Shown: positions 1 to 7,080 of the stretch, one piece after another
Numbering within the stretch: position 1 is the stretch's first letter
Layout of the letters: each line of letters begins with the position of its first letter
Assembly: GCA_027073795.1 (NCBI GenBank)
Contig: JALTEW010000128.1
Span: forward strand, 1 to 9,766
Reading direction: 5' to 3'
DNA: 9,766 nucleotides
Source: a bacterium
Lineage (GTDB): Bacteria > Desulfobacterota > S145-22
The notes under the pieces: generated by a model
The model's input: only the letters and a program-made list of their open reading frames with translations
Databases searched by the model: none
What the model was told of the DNA's origin: nothing
Translations under genes and position numbers: made by a program

Positions 1-2
1 AG

Positions 3-596
3 ATTCTGGGATTAAAGCGGATCCCCTCTTCAGACGCCATAGGAGACTGGTTGCGCCGGAGTGGTGATAATGGGTGTCTTAAGGGATTAGAGAGCGTCAA
101 TCATCAGGTATTAAAAAGGGTCTTACAGAGAGACGGGATAAAGACTTACACCCTGGACATCGACGCCACGGGGATAGAGGCGGAAAAGGAGACAGCCAAG
201 AGGACGTATAAAGGGTACAAGGGGACTATGCCCATCGTGGGGCATCTGGCGGAAAACGGGCTGGTTATAGGCAATGACTTTCGGGAGGGGAACGCCTCAC
301 CCGGGTCGAAGAACCTGGAGTTTCTGAAGGCCTGTGAGAAGCAACTGCCGAAGGGAAAGAGGGTTGGGGCGTTTCGGGCGGACAGCGCCTCCTACCAGGC
401 GAAGGTGATCAACCATTGTGAGGCCCATGGGATACGCTACGCCATTGGGGGAGACCTGGACCAGGCTGTAAAAAAGGTCATCAAGACGATTAAAAGAGGA
501 GACTGGCGGCCGTACCAGGGGGGACGGATAGGAGAGAGTATCCACAGCATGGAAAAGACAGACAAGGCCCAAGGCAGGGACCTTCTCTTCTACTAG
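3..596 (+). pseudogene. IS1380-family transposase, 5'-partial at window edge and C-terminally truncated
   Basis: The frame is open from the left edge, so the true start lies outside the window and internal TTG codons such as the one at 51 are not starts. The visible protein carries IS1380-type landmarks: a PSSDAIGDWLRR segment, then LDIDAT (Asp codons at 156 and 162), RADSA (Asp at 381) and GESIHSMEKT (Glu at 534). These fit the three acidic residues of a DDE transposase. Family members normally continue for roughly a hundred or more residues after the HSM motif, with an AFRL-like continuation. Here homology stops near 572 and the frame ends after KAQGRDLLFY at 596. I infer a deletion or frameshift that removed the C-terminus, so the copy is probably inactive. 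I could not identify a terminal inverted repeat with confidence. Family call is firm; inactivity is inferred. Confidence 0.8.
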
Positions 597-645
597 AATG
601 ACTGATTTTACCGATTAAGGAAAGCCCCCCTTTCTTTGTCAATAT

Positions 646-679
646 AAAAGGGTGGATGGTCCCTCTACACCCCCTTTTT
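646..679 (+). terminator. possible hairpin terminator after the IS remnant
   Basis: AAAAGGGTG (646-654) can pair with CACCCCCTTTT (668-678) around a 13-nt loop if two C residues are bulged, and five T residues end the right arm. The position, about 50 nt after the transposase stop and before the dehydratase gene, suits a terminator, but the imperfect stem makes this a weak call. It could also be part of an eroded IS end. Confidence 0.3.
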
Positions 680-802
680 AAATCTTCATTTTTCCTGACT
701 TTGAACATACAAGGCGGGCTAAACTTCGCTGTCCCCCGGTCCCTGTGAAAGGTCTGAGCATTGACACTTTACAACCTGAAAAACAAGTTTTAGTATTTGA
801 AC

Positions 803-2710
803 ATGTTACCTCACTTTAAAAATCGTAATTTTTATTTCATGGTTGTAGGGGACCTTGTGCTTTTTACTGCGTCGATCATGGGGGCTTATCTCATCCGGTT
901 TGATTTTAAGCTAACTTCCAGCTTAGTGACCCAGATTTTAAGGCTACTTCCCTGCCTGCTTGTTGCGAAAGGTATCATCTTTTATTTTTTTGGCGCCTAT
1001 AGGGGGATGTGGCGCTATTCCAGTCTCGTCGATGTCTGGCGGCTTTTCAAGGCGACGGTGTTTTCCAGCATGCTGATCATTTCTGTGGGTTTTTTTGTCC
1101 ATCGTTTCCAGGGGTATTCCCGCGGCGTACTTGTGCTTGATGGTATTTTGACCTTTCTTTTTACGGGCGGGTACAGGCTGTTGATTCGGATTATGCATAA
1201 CCATGGTTACCTGGGAAAAAGTAACCATATCGGTGGTTCGTTCGGCAGCCATGAGAGGAAAAGGGATAAAAGAGTTGTTCTTATCGGAGCGGGGGACGCG
1301 GGAGAGAAGACGTATCGTGAAATCCGCGACAATCCGATGCTGGGATACAATGTGGTCGCTTTCATCGATGATGACCCCAGAAAAAAGGGATTTTTGATCC
1401 ATGGGGTTCCCGTGATGGGTTCCGTTGAAAAGCTTCCAGGTATTGTTGAAGGGTTGAGGGTTCAGGAAATTCTGATCACGTTGCCGAGTGCGACCGGAGC
1501 GCAGATGCGGAAGATTGTTGATGCCTGTGAGAAAACCACCCTTCCTTATAAAACGTTGCCAGGGCTGGGTGAGATTATCGATGGGAAGGTCAGCGTCAAA
1601 ACCTTGCGGGATGTCAACTACAACGACCTTCTTGGTCGTGAGGAAGTACGGTTGGATTCCGCGGCTATTAACCAGTATATCTTTGGCAAATGTGTCCTCG
1701 TTACTGGCGCGGGAGGATCCATCGGGTCAGAACTGTGCCGTCAGATTATCAGGTTTAATCCTGGCTCACTTGTGTTGTTAGACTGCGCCGAGGCGAATCT
1801 TTACGAGATTCAGATGGAGATGGAGCATAAGCTGAAGTACAAAAATCATGTCCCCATTTTGGCGGATGTGAAGTCCGCCGAGCGTGTCAAGAGGATTGTT
1901 GGTGATTACAAACCGGATGTCATCGTGCACGCCGCCGCGAAGAAACACGTGCCGCTGATGGAAGAAAATCCTTGGGAGGCGGTGTTCAATAATATTATCG
2001 GAACCAAGAATGTCATGGAAGCAGCGGTTGAGAATGGGACGGAAAAATTTGTCATGGTTTCCACGGATAAAGCGGTAAGGCCAACGAGTGTTATGGGAGC
2101 GACGAAAAGGGTTTGTGAGCTGCTGATGTTAGCCTACCGTGGCCGGGGAACTACGGTGATGATGAGCGTGCGCTTTGGAAACGTGGTAGGGTCTTCTGGG
2201 TCGGTTATTCCCCTTTTTCGAGGACAGATCGCGTATGGGGGCCCTGTGACGGTAACCCATCCCGAGGTGACCCGGTATTTTATGACGATTCCCGAGGCTA
2301 CACAGCTCATCCTGCAAGCCGGTGCCTTGGGGACGGGTGGGGAGATATTCATTTTGAAGATGGGGGTACCGGTTAAGATTGTCCAGATGGCGAGAGATCT
2401 AATAAGGCTTTCCGGCAAGGAACCTAATGAAGATATTGAAATTGTATTTACGGGTCTACGCCCTGGGGAGAAACTCTACGAAGAATTGATTTCGGAAGGT
2501 GAGGGAATTATTGCTACAAAACATGAAAAAATCATGGTACTCAGGCCGGATGATAAGTGGTATGGTTATGGCTCCCAGGAAGTTTACAGAGAATGGCTTT
2601 TTAATGCCATAGTTGAACTAAGTGAGTTGGCCAAGAAATTTGATGGTGATGGAATTAGAAGGAAACTTAAGGATATTATTCCAGAATATAAACCTGCCGT
2701 TAATAGTTGA
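803..2710 (+). CDS. membrane-anchored nucleotide-sugar 4,6-dehydratase (WbpM/CapD-like)
   Basis: This 635-aa protein has the usual build and length of WbpM/CapD/PglF-type enzymes, which convert a UDP-N-acetylhexosamine to the 4-keto-6-deoxy sugar used in capsule, O-antigen or protein glycans. About four N-terminal membrane segments (roughly residues 8-130) precede a first Rossmann-like domain with GAGDAG at 162-167. The catalytic short-chain dehydrogenase domain follows, with the NAD-binding TGAGGSIG at 301-308. In the active site Ser420 (STDKA), Met431 and Lys435 (MGATK) match the Ser-Met-Lys pattern of this family, where Met replaces the usual Tyr. A TTG at 797, directly after an in-frame TAG, could add two residues; I prefer ATG 803. 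Neither start has a clear Shine-Dalgarno. A TTGACA at 761-766 lacks a convincing -10. It stands apart from other intact glycan genes except the Wzy-like gene downstream. Exact substrate is not determinable. Confidence 0.93.
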   Translation: MLPHFKNRNFYFMVVGDLVLFTASIMGAYLIRFDFKLTSSLVTQILRLLPCLLVAKGIIFYFFGAYRGMWRYSSLVDVWRLFKATVFSSMLIISVGFFVHRFQGYSRGVLVLDGILTFLFTGGYRLLIRIMHNHGYLGKSNHIGGSFGSHERKRDKRVVLIGAGDAGEKTYREIRDNPMLGYNVVAFIDDDPRKKGFLIHGVPVMGSVEKLPGIVEGLRVQEILITLPSATGAQMRKIVDACEKTTLPYKTLPGLGEIIDGKVSVKTLRDVNYNDLLGREEVRLDSAAINQYIFGKCVLVTGAGGSIGSELCRQIIRFNPGSLVLLDCAEANLYEIQMEMEHKLKYKNHVPILADVKSAERVKRIVGDYKPDVIVHAAAKKHVPLMEENPWEAVFNNIIGTKNVMEAAVENGTEKFVMVSTDKAVRPTSVMGATKRVCELLMLAYRGRGTTVMMSVRFGNVVGSSGSVIPLFRGQIAYGGPVTVTHPEVTRYFMTIPEATQLILQAGALGTGGEIFILKMGVPVKIVQMARDLIRLSGKEPNEDIEIVFTGLRPGEKLYEELISEGEGIIATKHEKIMVLRPDDKWYGYGSQEVYREWLFNAIVELSELAKKFDGDGIRRKLKDIIPEYKPAVNS

Positions 2711-2923
2711 CGAAGAACCTGTGATTATAATGGATTTTACCCGGCATCTTTCACGAGATGTTTGCGCGTGGTGGGAACATGAGGGTCGCCTATCAAAGGG
2801 TGATCCCTCGGAGCTATAGCTTTTTTCTTATGGTTCAGCAAAAGCAAGAGGCCCTCTTTCTGATCCAAGCATAAGCATCAAACCAATAAAGAACATTAAA
2901 ATCTCAAAGAATGAAAAAAAGAT

Positions 2924-3034
2924 ATTCTGTAAATCCTGTTCATTCTGTCTAAAAAAGATCTGACAGGATGGGTTGAAGCATCTAATCCCGTTTAAAGGAT
3001 AGAGAAAGGAAGGATCCCGTCAATCCCGTCTAAA
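2924..3034 (+). repeat. cluster of 9-bp-period ATYCYGTNN repeats, left of the toxin-antitoxin module
   Basis: Three head-to-tail 9-bp units occupy 2924-2950 (ATTCTGTAA, ATCCTGTTC, ATTCTGTCT) and are followed by an A-rich run. An inverted copy, GACAGGAT, at 2962-2969 can pair with ATTCTGTC at 2942-2949. A single unit ATCCCGTTT lies at 2985-2993, and a tandem pair ATCCCGTCA, ATCCCGTCT at 3014-3031 again leads into TAAAA. The rest of the 2711-3044 gap holds no gene I can support. A palindrome AGCTATAGCT plus T-run at 2812-2826 might be a weak terminator for the dehydratase gene. Confidence 0.65.
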
Positions 3035-3044
3035 ATTTATTGAT

Positions 3045-3083
3045 TTGACTTTACGTACAAAACAGTATATTTTGTACGTAAAG
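3045..3083 (+). promoter_or_regulatory. toxin-antitoxin promoter with 14-bp perfect inverted-repeat operator
   Basis: The arms at 3049-3062 (CTTTACGTACAAAA) and 3070-3083 (TTTTGTACGTAAAG) are perfect reverse complements separated by 7 nt. The left arm overlaps a -35 candidate, TTGACT at 3045-3050. The -10 candidate lies between or on the arms (TATTTT 3068-3073 with a 17-nt spacer, or TATATT 3066-3071 with 15). The right arm runs into the ribosome binding site AAGGAGG at 3081-3087. This is the standard geometry for autorepression by antitoxin or antitoxin-toxin complex; the regulator itself is inferred. Confidence 0.85.
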
Positions 3084-3094
3084 GAGGCGAAAAA

Positions 3095-3364
3095 ATGCGG
3101 AGAAGGATTCAAGTTAGTGAAGCACGGGCAAAACTTTCAAACCTATTAAAACAAATACATGAGAACCCTGACATTATCTATGAAATTACAGTAAATTCTA
3201 TGGTGTTGGGAGAATTGCGTGCTCCAGATGCCATGCAATTTCGACTTAAGCCAGGAAAGGCACTCACTGACGCGATGGAGATGGTGGGTCAACCGGAAAC
3301 TTCTATGCCAGAAAGCACTTCAATAGCAAGGGACCATGATAGCTATCTTTATGAGAGAAAATAA
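3095..3364 (+). CDS. Phd/YefM-like antitoxin of a type II toxin-antitoxin pair
   Basis: The 89-aa product opens with IQVSEARAKLSNLLKQI, the N-terminal signature of Phd/YefM-type antitoxins, which bind operator DNA through this half and neutralise the toxin with an extended C-terminus. The C-terminal 35 residues are polar and low in secondary-structure signal, as expected for the toxin-wrapping tail. AAGGAGG at 3081-3087 is an ideal ribosome site for ATG 3095. The stop codon overlaps the toxin start by one base (TAATG at 3362-3366), indicating translational coupling. The long inverted repeat just upstream is the likely autoregulatory operator. The strand between the two helical parts diverges from textbook Phd, so the subfamily is uncertain. 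Confidence 0.85.
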   Translation: MRRRIQVSEARAKLSNLLKQIHENPDIIYEITVNSMVLGELRAPDAMQFRLKPGKALTDAMEMVGQPETSMPESTSIARDHDSYLYERK

Positions 3365-3786
3365 TGGAACATGTCAGCTATCTATTCGCAGATACTTCTT
3401 TCTTTTATGCGGTTATGGATAAGCGTGATAGAGACCATCAAGTTGCAAGGGACCTCGCTCATTTTATAGAGAAAAGGCAAATTCCCATAATATGTACGTG
3501 GGAAATTATTGTTGAGACGGTAACCCTTTTATGTTACCGTTTTAGCTATCATGGAGCGGCCGTTTTTATTAACAAGGTGTTGCCAAAACTTAACGTTTTT
3601 TACATTAACGCAGAGATAAGGGCGAAAGCTCTGAACGCTTTTCTTAAATTCAGCCGCGACAAAGAAATTTCTTTGTGTGATGCAATCACATACATTATTG
3701 TTACTCAGTATTTAAATTTCATGCCTTGCTTGACCTTTGACGAGGATTTCAAAAGGATGGGTCTTATTGTCCTTGATTCAATTTGA
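3364..3786 (+). CDS. PIN-domain ribonuclease toxin (VapC-like)
   Basis: The 140-aa protein is the normal size for a single PIN domain, a Mg-dependent RNase fold used by VapC toxins to cut tRNA or other RNA. The conserved acidic positions are visible: Asp10 (FADTSFF), Glu51 (ETVTLL), Asp106 (CDAITY) and Asp126/Asp128 (FDEDF). All are retained, so the enzyme looks catalytically intact. It begins with ATG overlapping the antitoxin stop by one base. The gene ends a few bases before an inverted copy of the local short repeat, which overlaps its last codon and stop. RNA target cannot be read from sequence. Confidence 0.88.
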   Translation: MEHVSYLFADTSFFYAVMDKRDRDHQVARDLAHFIEKRQIPIICTWEIIVETVTLLCYRFSYHGAAVFINKVLPKLNVFYINAEIRAKALNAFLKFSRDKEISLCDAITYIIVTQYLNFMPCLTFDEDFKRMGLIVLDSI

Positions 3787-4000
3787 CAGAATCAACAGGA
3801 TGAAACAAAGACTAAGGTGAGAGTGAAAACAAAAGATAGAATCCAGTTAATCCCTGGCCCAGCCTGCTGTATGCTACATATTTCTTCTACAGCGCATCAA
3901 GATATGACAACTCAAAGGCTTGTCTAAGGAATGGCGCACTAGGGCAGGCCTGTCAATTCCGTTAAAGAATAGTGGTTTTTTTATCTTGTCATTTCTGTCA
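3784..4000 (+). repeat. right-hand cluster of ATYCYGTNN short repeats, mixed orientation
   Basis: An inverted pair (GACAGAAT then CAACAGGAT) spans 3785-3801 and begins inside the toxin stop codon. Degenerate direct units lie at about 3841-3858 (ATCCAGTTA, ATCCCTGGC) and near 3951-3967 (CTGTCAATTCCGTTA). A cleaner tandem pair, ATCTTGTCA and TTTCTGTCA, is at 3983-4000, followed by an A-rich run. These share the 9-bp period and core of the units at 2924-3034. No gene is visible in 3787-4040. Confidence 0.55.
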
Positions 4001-4040
4001 ATTTAATCTAAAAAAAGTATTTGAAGGTTTCAATGGATAA

Positions 4041-4424
4041 CCGTCAAGGGGAAGTAGATACAACATACTGAAACGGCAGGAGCGACAGTTGCAGAAGGTT
4101 ACAAGGCAGGGAAGGTTGCCTGGGTTGATTTTGATACAGGATGAAATTTCAACTCTAAGGCGAGACTTATATAGACAGAATATTCGCCTTGCAGACGACA
4201 GAATGGCCTTGAAGATTTTAAGACTTGAAAAAGAGAAGATTTTGAATCAGGGGAAGGAAATGTTTGTCTGGGCCGTTAAACCGCGGTGTTCAAAAAAGCC
4301 TGTAAAACCACGGTTGTTACTTAATGTGGCCATTGCCGGGATACTGGCACTTTTTGTTGGGGTCTTTTTGGCCTTTTTTATAGAATTTGTCCGGGAAAAC
4401 AGGGAAAAATCGGTTTCAGCATAG
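4041..4424 (+). pseudogene. C-terminal remnant of a Wzz-type polysaccharide chain-length determinant
   Basis: The frame is open from 4041 after a TAA at 4038; a TTG at 4089 is the only start-like codon near the beginning and has no ribosome site, so I treat this as a broken gene. The predicted peptide has a charged helical, coiled-coil-like stretch (YNILKRQERQLQ through LRLEKEKIL). A proline-rich linker (KKPVKPR) follows, then one strong membrane segment (LLLNVAIAGILALFVGVFLAF) and a short basic/acidic tail. That order is the C-terminal end of Wzz/GNVR-type inner-membrane co-polymerases, whose N-terminal membrane segment and large periplasmic domain are missing here. Intact members are roughly three or more times longer. 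It ends 27 bp before the polymerase/ligase gene, the expected neighbour of wzz. If expressed, a stand-alone membrane stub might still form, but that is speculation. Confidence 0.7.
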
Positions 4425-4451
4425 TGGAAACGAGGATAGTGCAGGAAGAAT

Positions 4452-6479
4452 ATGAGGAAATTTATCCCTTCTGAGAGGGTAGAGTTGAACGCCCCCCAAC
4501 TTCTGTGGAAACATAGAGGGGGAGTGCTTTTGTTTTTATTCGCCGTAGCAGGCGCTTTGTCCTATCCCTTTCATTTATCGCAGGATTTTTATGCCGTTTA
4601 TGTAATAGCGGCATTTTTTATTCTCGCAATGGCAGATCTTGATGTCTCCTTTCTTGTCTTTTTGTTTCTCACACAATTTTTCATTGGGGATTTTTACCGC
4701 CCCTATCTCTGGATTTTGAATATCCTGGTTTTTGTTTTGGGTCTGGTTTGGATATTTTCCTCAATCAGGCAAAAGGTCATCATTCATTTTCCGTTATGGT
4801 GGCTGGTGATGCCGTCTGTTCTTGTCCTTTTCCTTGCCTTTCCTCTTACATTGAAAGAGATTTTGCTTGATTTCAGGGTATATGGTTTTTCAAGATTTTT
4901 AGAGTTGATTGCGATTTCAAGGACGATTTACAGGGAGTTTTGGTTTAAGGAACTTTACTGGTGTGCGTCATCCTTGTTGACGTATCTGATGGTCTCGAAT
5001 TGGCTGAAGGATAAAAAAGATCTACTGATAAAATCAGGATATGTCTTGGCAGCTGCGCTTTCGGTTGCTTCGGTTTATGGGATTTTGCATCTATATAAAC
5101 TTTTGCCCATAGAGGGGCGTTTTCTTTCCATAAATTTTTCAGACCAGTTGGGCTATACCGGCATGGTAACCTCATTTGGCTGGAGTGTGACGTTTATCGC
5201 CGAATATTTTGCAATTGTATTTCCCATGGTTTTGTTTATGGTTTTTGTCCAAAAAAGGATAATCTTAAAGATATTTCTATCCGTATTTATTGGTGTGTCC
5301 GCACTCGCGGCATTTTTAACTTATCGCCGTGCCGTGTTTGTCGTTACAGGTGTCGAGATTGTTTTTTTTCTTTTCCTGTTTTATTTCCAAAAAGAGCGCA
5401 AGAAAGGGAACTTTTTTGGCAAAAAGTGGAAGGAGCTTGCCTTCGTATTTATTTTAGCGATCCTTATGGTTGTCTCAGGTGGGGTTTTTCTTAAAAAGAA
5501 GGTGGTAGAAAGACAGATTACGAGAATTTCCTTGCGATCTTTTGAAAGAGACTCAAGATATATGATTTTGAATGTCTGTGGGAAGATGTTGGCATGCGAA
5601 CCCGTTTTGGGTTTGGGTAGTGGGGGATATACGCAGAGGTTTTTTGATTTTGGGGGCAATGAATATCTTAGAAGATGGAACAAGAAGTTTCTAGGAGGAA
5701 GAGTTTTGAACAAAGTTCAGGGTAGTCCTCATTCTACCTATCTTAAAATGCTTTCTGAACGGGGTCTTCTGGGGTTTTTGAGCTTTCTCCTTTTGGCGGG
5801 TGGATTTTTCTATTTTGGTTTTAAACGATTATGGACGCTGAATGGTGATGAGAAGTACTTGTTGATGGCGGTCATGACGGGCCTGGGAGGGCTTCTTGTT
5901 TACGGGCTTGTGATGGACTTCTTCTGGCTACCCGCGACACACGTGTTGTTTTGGGTAACCCTTGCCTTTATCGTGGTGCTAGCCGAACCGGTCATTCCCG
6001 AATTTCCCTTTACCAAGAAGAAGGCTCTGGGTATTGGAATGATATTTCTTGCGCTTTTGGGGTATCGTCTGTGGCGGGCGAAGGCGGAGCCCATCAGTGA
6101 TCACTATGAGGCGGGATTTTACCGATGGGAAATCCCGAGAAAGGGGAAAGACAAACGTCCCTACCGGCTGACTTCCGGGCATGCCTTGAAGGTTTTTACC
6201 GTGAAGGGAGATTCTATCCGTTTCCGCGTCTGTTCCAACAAGCCGGACATCGCCAGGAACCCTCAAACGTTGGACATCTACCTGAATGGGAAACAGGTAA
6301 AAGGCGTCACGTTGAAAAACCACGCTTGGAAAACGGTGGAAATCCCGTCAAAAGCCCTGAAAGGTAAGAAGGTTTTTATGGACCTTCAAGTCGGTGGAAC
6401 ATGGGTGCCATACAAATATGGAAGGGGAAGAAGCAAAAGAGAACTGGGGGTGATTATAGGCAGGATTCGACAGGGATGA
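4452..6479 (+). CDS. O-antigen ligase/polymerase-like membrane protein (Wzy/WaaL family) with C-terminal soluble domain
   Basis: The 675-aa protein has around eleven or twelve hydrophobic segments between residues 25 and 540, and a large loop after about residue 340 that includes PHSTYLKMLSERGLLGF with His427. That loop motif is characteristic of the O-antigen ligase/Wzy_C superfamily, whose members join or polymerise undecaprenyl-linked glycans at the periplasmic face. From about residue 542 to the end is a soluble basic domain rich in beta-type alternation (YLNGKQVKGVTL, WKTVEIPSKALKGKKV), unlike the core family and perhaps carbohydrate-binding. ATG 4452 is preceded by AGGAAG at 4443-4448. 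It follows the Wzz stub closely, supporting a former wzz-wzy operon. The coding strand is T-rich because of membrane content. Ligase versus polymerase cannot be separated by eye. Confidence 0.85.
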   Translation: MRKFIPSERVELNAPQLLWKHRGGVLLFLFAVAGALSYPFHLSQDFYAVYVIAAFFILAMADLDVSFLVFLFLTQFFIGDFYRPYLWILNILVFVLGLVWIFSSIRQKVIIHFPLWWLVMPSVLVLFLAFPLTLKEILLDFRVYGFSRFLELIAISRTIYREFWFKELYWCASSLLTYLMVSNWLKDKKDLLIKSGYVLAAALSVASVYGILHLYKLLPIEGRFLSINFSDQLGYTGMVTSFGWSVTFIAEYFAIVFPMVLFMVFVQKRIILKIFLSVFIGVSALAAFLTYRRAVFVVTGVEIVFFLFLFYFQKERKKGNFFGKKWKELAFVFILAILMVVSGGVFLKKKVVERQITRISLRSFERDSRYMILNVCGKMLACEPVLGLGSGGYTQRFFDFGGNEYLRRWNKKFLGGRVLNKVQGSPHSTYLKMLSERGLLGFLSFLLLAGGFFYFGFKRLWTLNGDEKYLLMAVMTGLGGLLVYGLVMDFFWLPATHVLFWVTLAFIVVLAEPVIPEFPFTKKKALGIGMIFLALLGYRLWRAKAEPISDHYEAGFYRWEIPRKGKDKRPYRLTSGHALKVFTVKGDSIRFRVCSNKPDIARNPQTLDIYLNGKQVKGVTLKNHAWKTVEIPSKALKGKKVFMDLQVGGTWVPYKYGRGRSKRELGVIIGRIRQG

Positions 6480-6515
6480 TCAGAAAGACGACCTCAATTT
6501 TGTAAACTGTAGGAC

Positions 6516-6544
6516 TTGACGAACGAAATAAAATTGGGTATATG
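6516..6544 (+). promoter_or_regulatory. sigma70-type promoter of the tRNA-Gln/tRNA-Glu genes
   Basis: TTGACG at 6516-6521 and TATATG at 6539-6544 are separated by exactly 17 nt. The GC-containing stretch after the -10 and the tRNA-Gln start at 6560 fit a start site about 8-9 nt upstream of the mature tRNA. Confidence 0.7.
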
Positions 6545-6559
6545 AGTTCCCGTTGTCAC

Positions 6560-6633
6560 TGGGGGATCGTCTAGAGGCAGGACGACGGGTTCTGGCCCCG
6601 TTAACCGAGGTTCGAATCCTCGTCCCCCAGCCA
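6560..6633 (+). tRNA. tRNA-Gln (anticodon CTG), CCA encoded
   Basis: The acceptor TGGGGGA pairs with TCCCCCA. The D arm is GTCT/GGAC, the anticodon stem ACGGG/CCCGT encloses TTCTGGC, giving anticodon CTG after U33, and the T arm is CGAGG-TTCGAAT-CCTCG. A G discriminator and encoded CCA follow. The U1-A72 acceptor top is typical of tRNA-Gln. It lies four bases upstream of tRNA-Glu and is probably co-transcribed with it. Confidence 0.96.
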
Positions 6634-6637
6634 ATTT

Positions 6638-6713
6638 GGTCCCATCGTCTAGCGGTTTAGGATATCGCCCTCTCACGGCGAAGACAGGGGTTCGATTCCC
6701 CTTGGGACTGCCA
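6638..6713 (+). tRNA. tRNA-Glu (anticodon CTC), CCA encoded
   Basis: The acceptor GGTCCCA pairs with TGGGACT, with one G-U at the top. The anticodon stem TCGCC/GGCGA encloses CTCTCAC, giving anticodon CTC. The T arm is AGGGG-TTCGATT-CCCCT, followed by discriminator G and CCA. It shares the promoter upstream of tRNA-Gln. Confidence 0.95.
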
Positions 6714-6745
6714 TGTAAATGAGAGAAACTGCCTTCTGTTTTCCA

Positions 6746-6774
6746 TTGACAAGGGAAGGAAGGCTGTGTTATTT
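6746..6774 (+). promoter_or_regulatory. sigma70-type promoter of tRNA-Ala
   Basis: TTGACA at 6746-6751 and TTATTT at 6769-6774 are 17 nt apart, and the tRNA begins 14 nt after the -10. The -35 is consensus; the -10 is weaker. This suggests that tRNA-Ala has its own promoter in addition to read-through from the Gln-Glu pair. Confidence 0.6.
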
Positions 6775-6788
6775 TTGTTAAGGATTTT

Positions 6789-6864
6789 GGGGCTGTAGCT
6801 CAGCTGGGAGAGCACTTGTCTGGCAGACAAGGGGTCGGGAGTTCAAGTCTCCTCAGCTCCACCA
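6789..6864 (+). tRNA. tRNA-Ala (anticodon GGC), CCA encoded
   Basis: The acceptor GGGGCTG pairs with CAGCTCC. The D arm is GCTC/GAGC, the anticodon stem CTTGT/ACAAG encloses CTGGCAG, giving anticodon GGC, and the T arm is GGGAG-TTCAAGT-CTCCT. Discriminator A and CCA follow. The acceptor includes a G3-U70 pair (third pair G-T in the DNA strands), the alanine identity element. Confidence 0.95.
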
Positions 6865-6878
6865 AATATTCAGAGGGA

Positions 6879-6909
6879 GGGCCTTGCGGGTAGGCAAGGC
6901 CTTTTTTTT
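6879..6909 (+). terminator. rho-independent terminator of the tRNA block
   Basis: A perfect 8-bp stem, GGCCTTGC (6880-6887) and GCAAGGCC (6894-6901), closes a 6-nt loop and is followed by eight T residues (6902-6909). It starts 15 nt after tRNA-Ala and ends the tRNA transcript. Confidence 0.93.
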
Positions 6910-7045
6910 GGGCCGATTTGGAAGAAAGATTAGATGGGAGTAACAAAATGAACAGAAGAGAAACCACATGCATGGGATAACCATCTTACAGTAAAAGCCA
7001 GCAGGAAGGCAAATACTCTCCATTCTTACACCTTAAAAGGTTCAG

Positions 7046-7074
7046 TTGACATAACTATCCTTCTATTTTATCAT
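7046..7074 (+). promoter_or_regulatory. near-consensus sigma70-type promoter upstream of the small lysine-rich gene
   Basis: TTGACA at 7046-7051 and TATCAT at 7069-7074 are separated by 17 nt. The next gene on this strand starts at 7223, so a transcript starting near 7081 would have about a 140-nt leader. The 6910-7045 stretch before it holds nothing I can call. Confidence 0.65.
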
Positions 7075-7080
7075 GCTGTC

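Noticed and set aside
761..796. TTGACA at 761 as promoter of the dehydratase gene
   Set aside because: No acceptable -10 hexamer lies 16-18 nt downstream; the nearest TAGTAT is about 24 nt away.
944..1402. Minus-strand 152-codon frame in the dehydratase gene
   Set aside because: It is antisense to conserved membrane and Rossmann segments and has no family features.
2924..4000. Short repeats as a CRISPR array
   Set aside because: Units are 9 bp, tandem without spacers, degenerate and in both orientations; no cas gene is present.
6494..6676. Minus-strand reading frame across the tRNA-Gln gene
   Set aside because: It contains the GRGFEPRLTGPEP-type peptide that arises from antisense reading of tRNA genes; it is a well-known false ORF.
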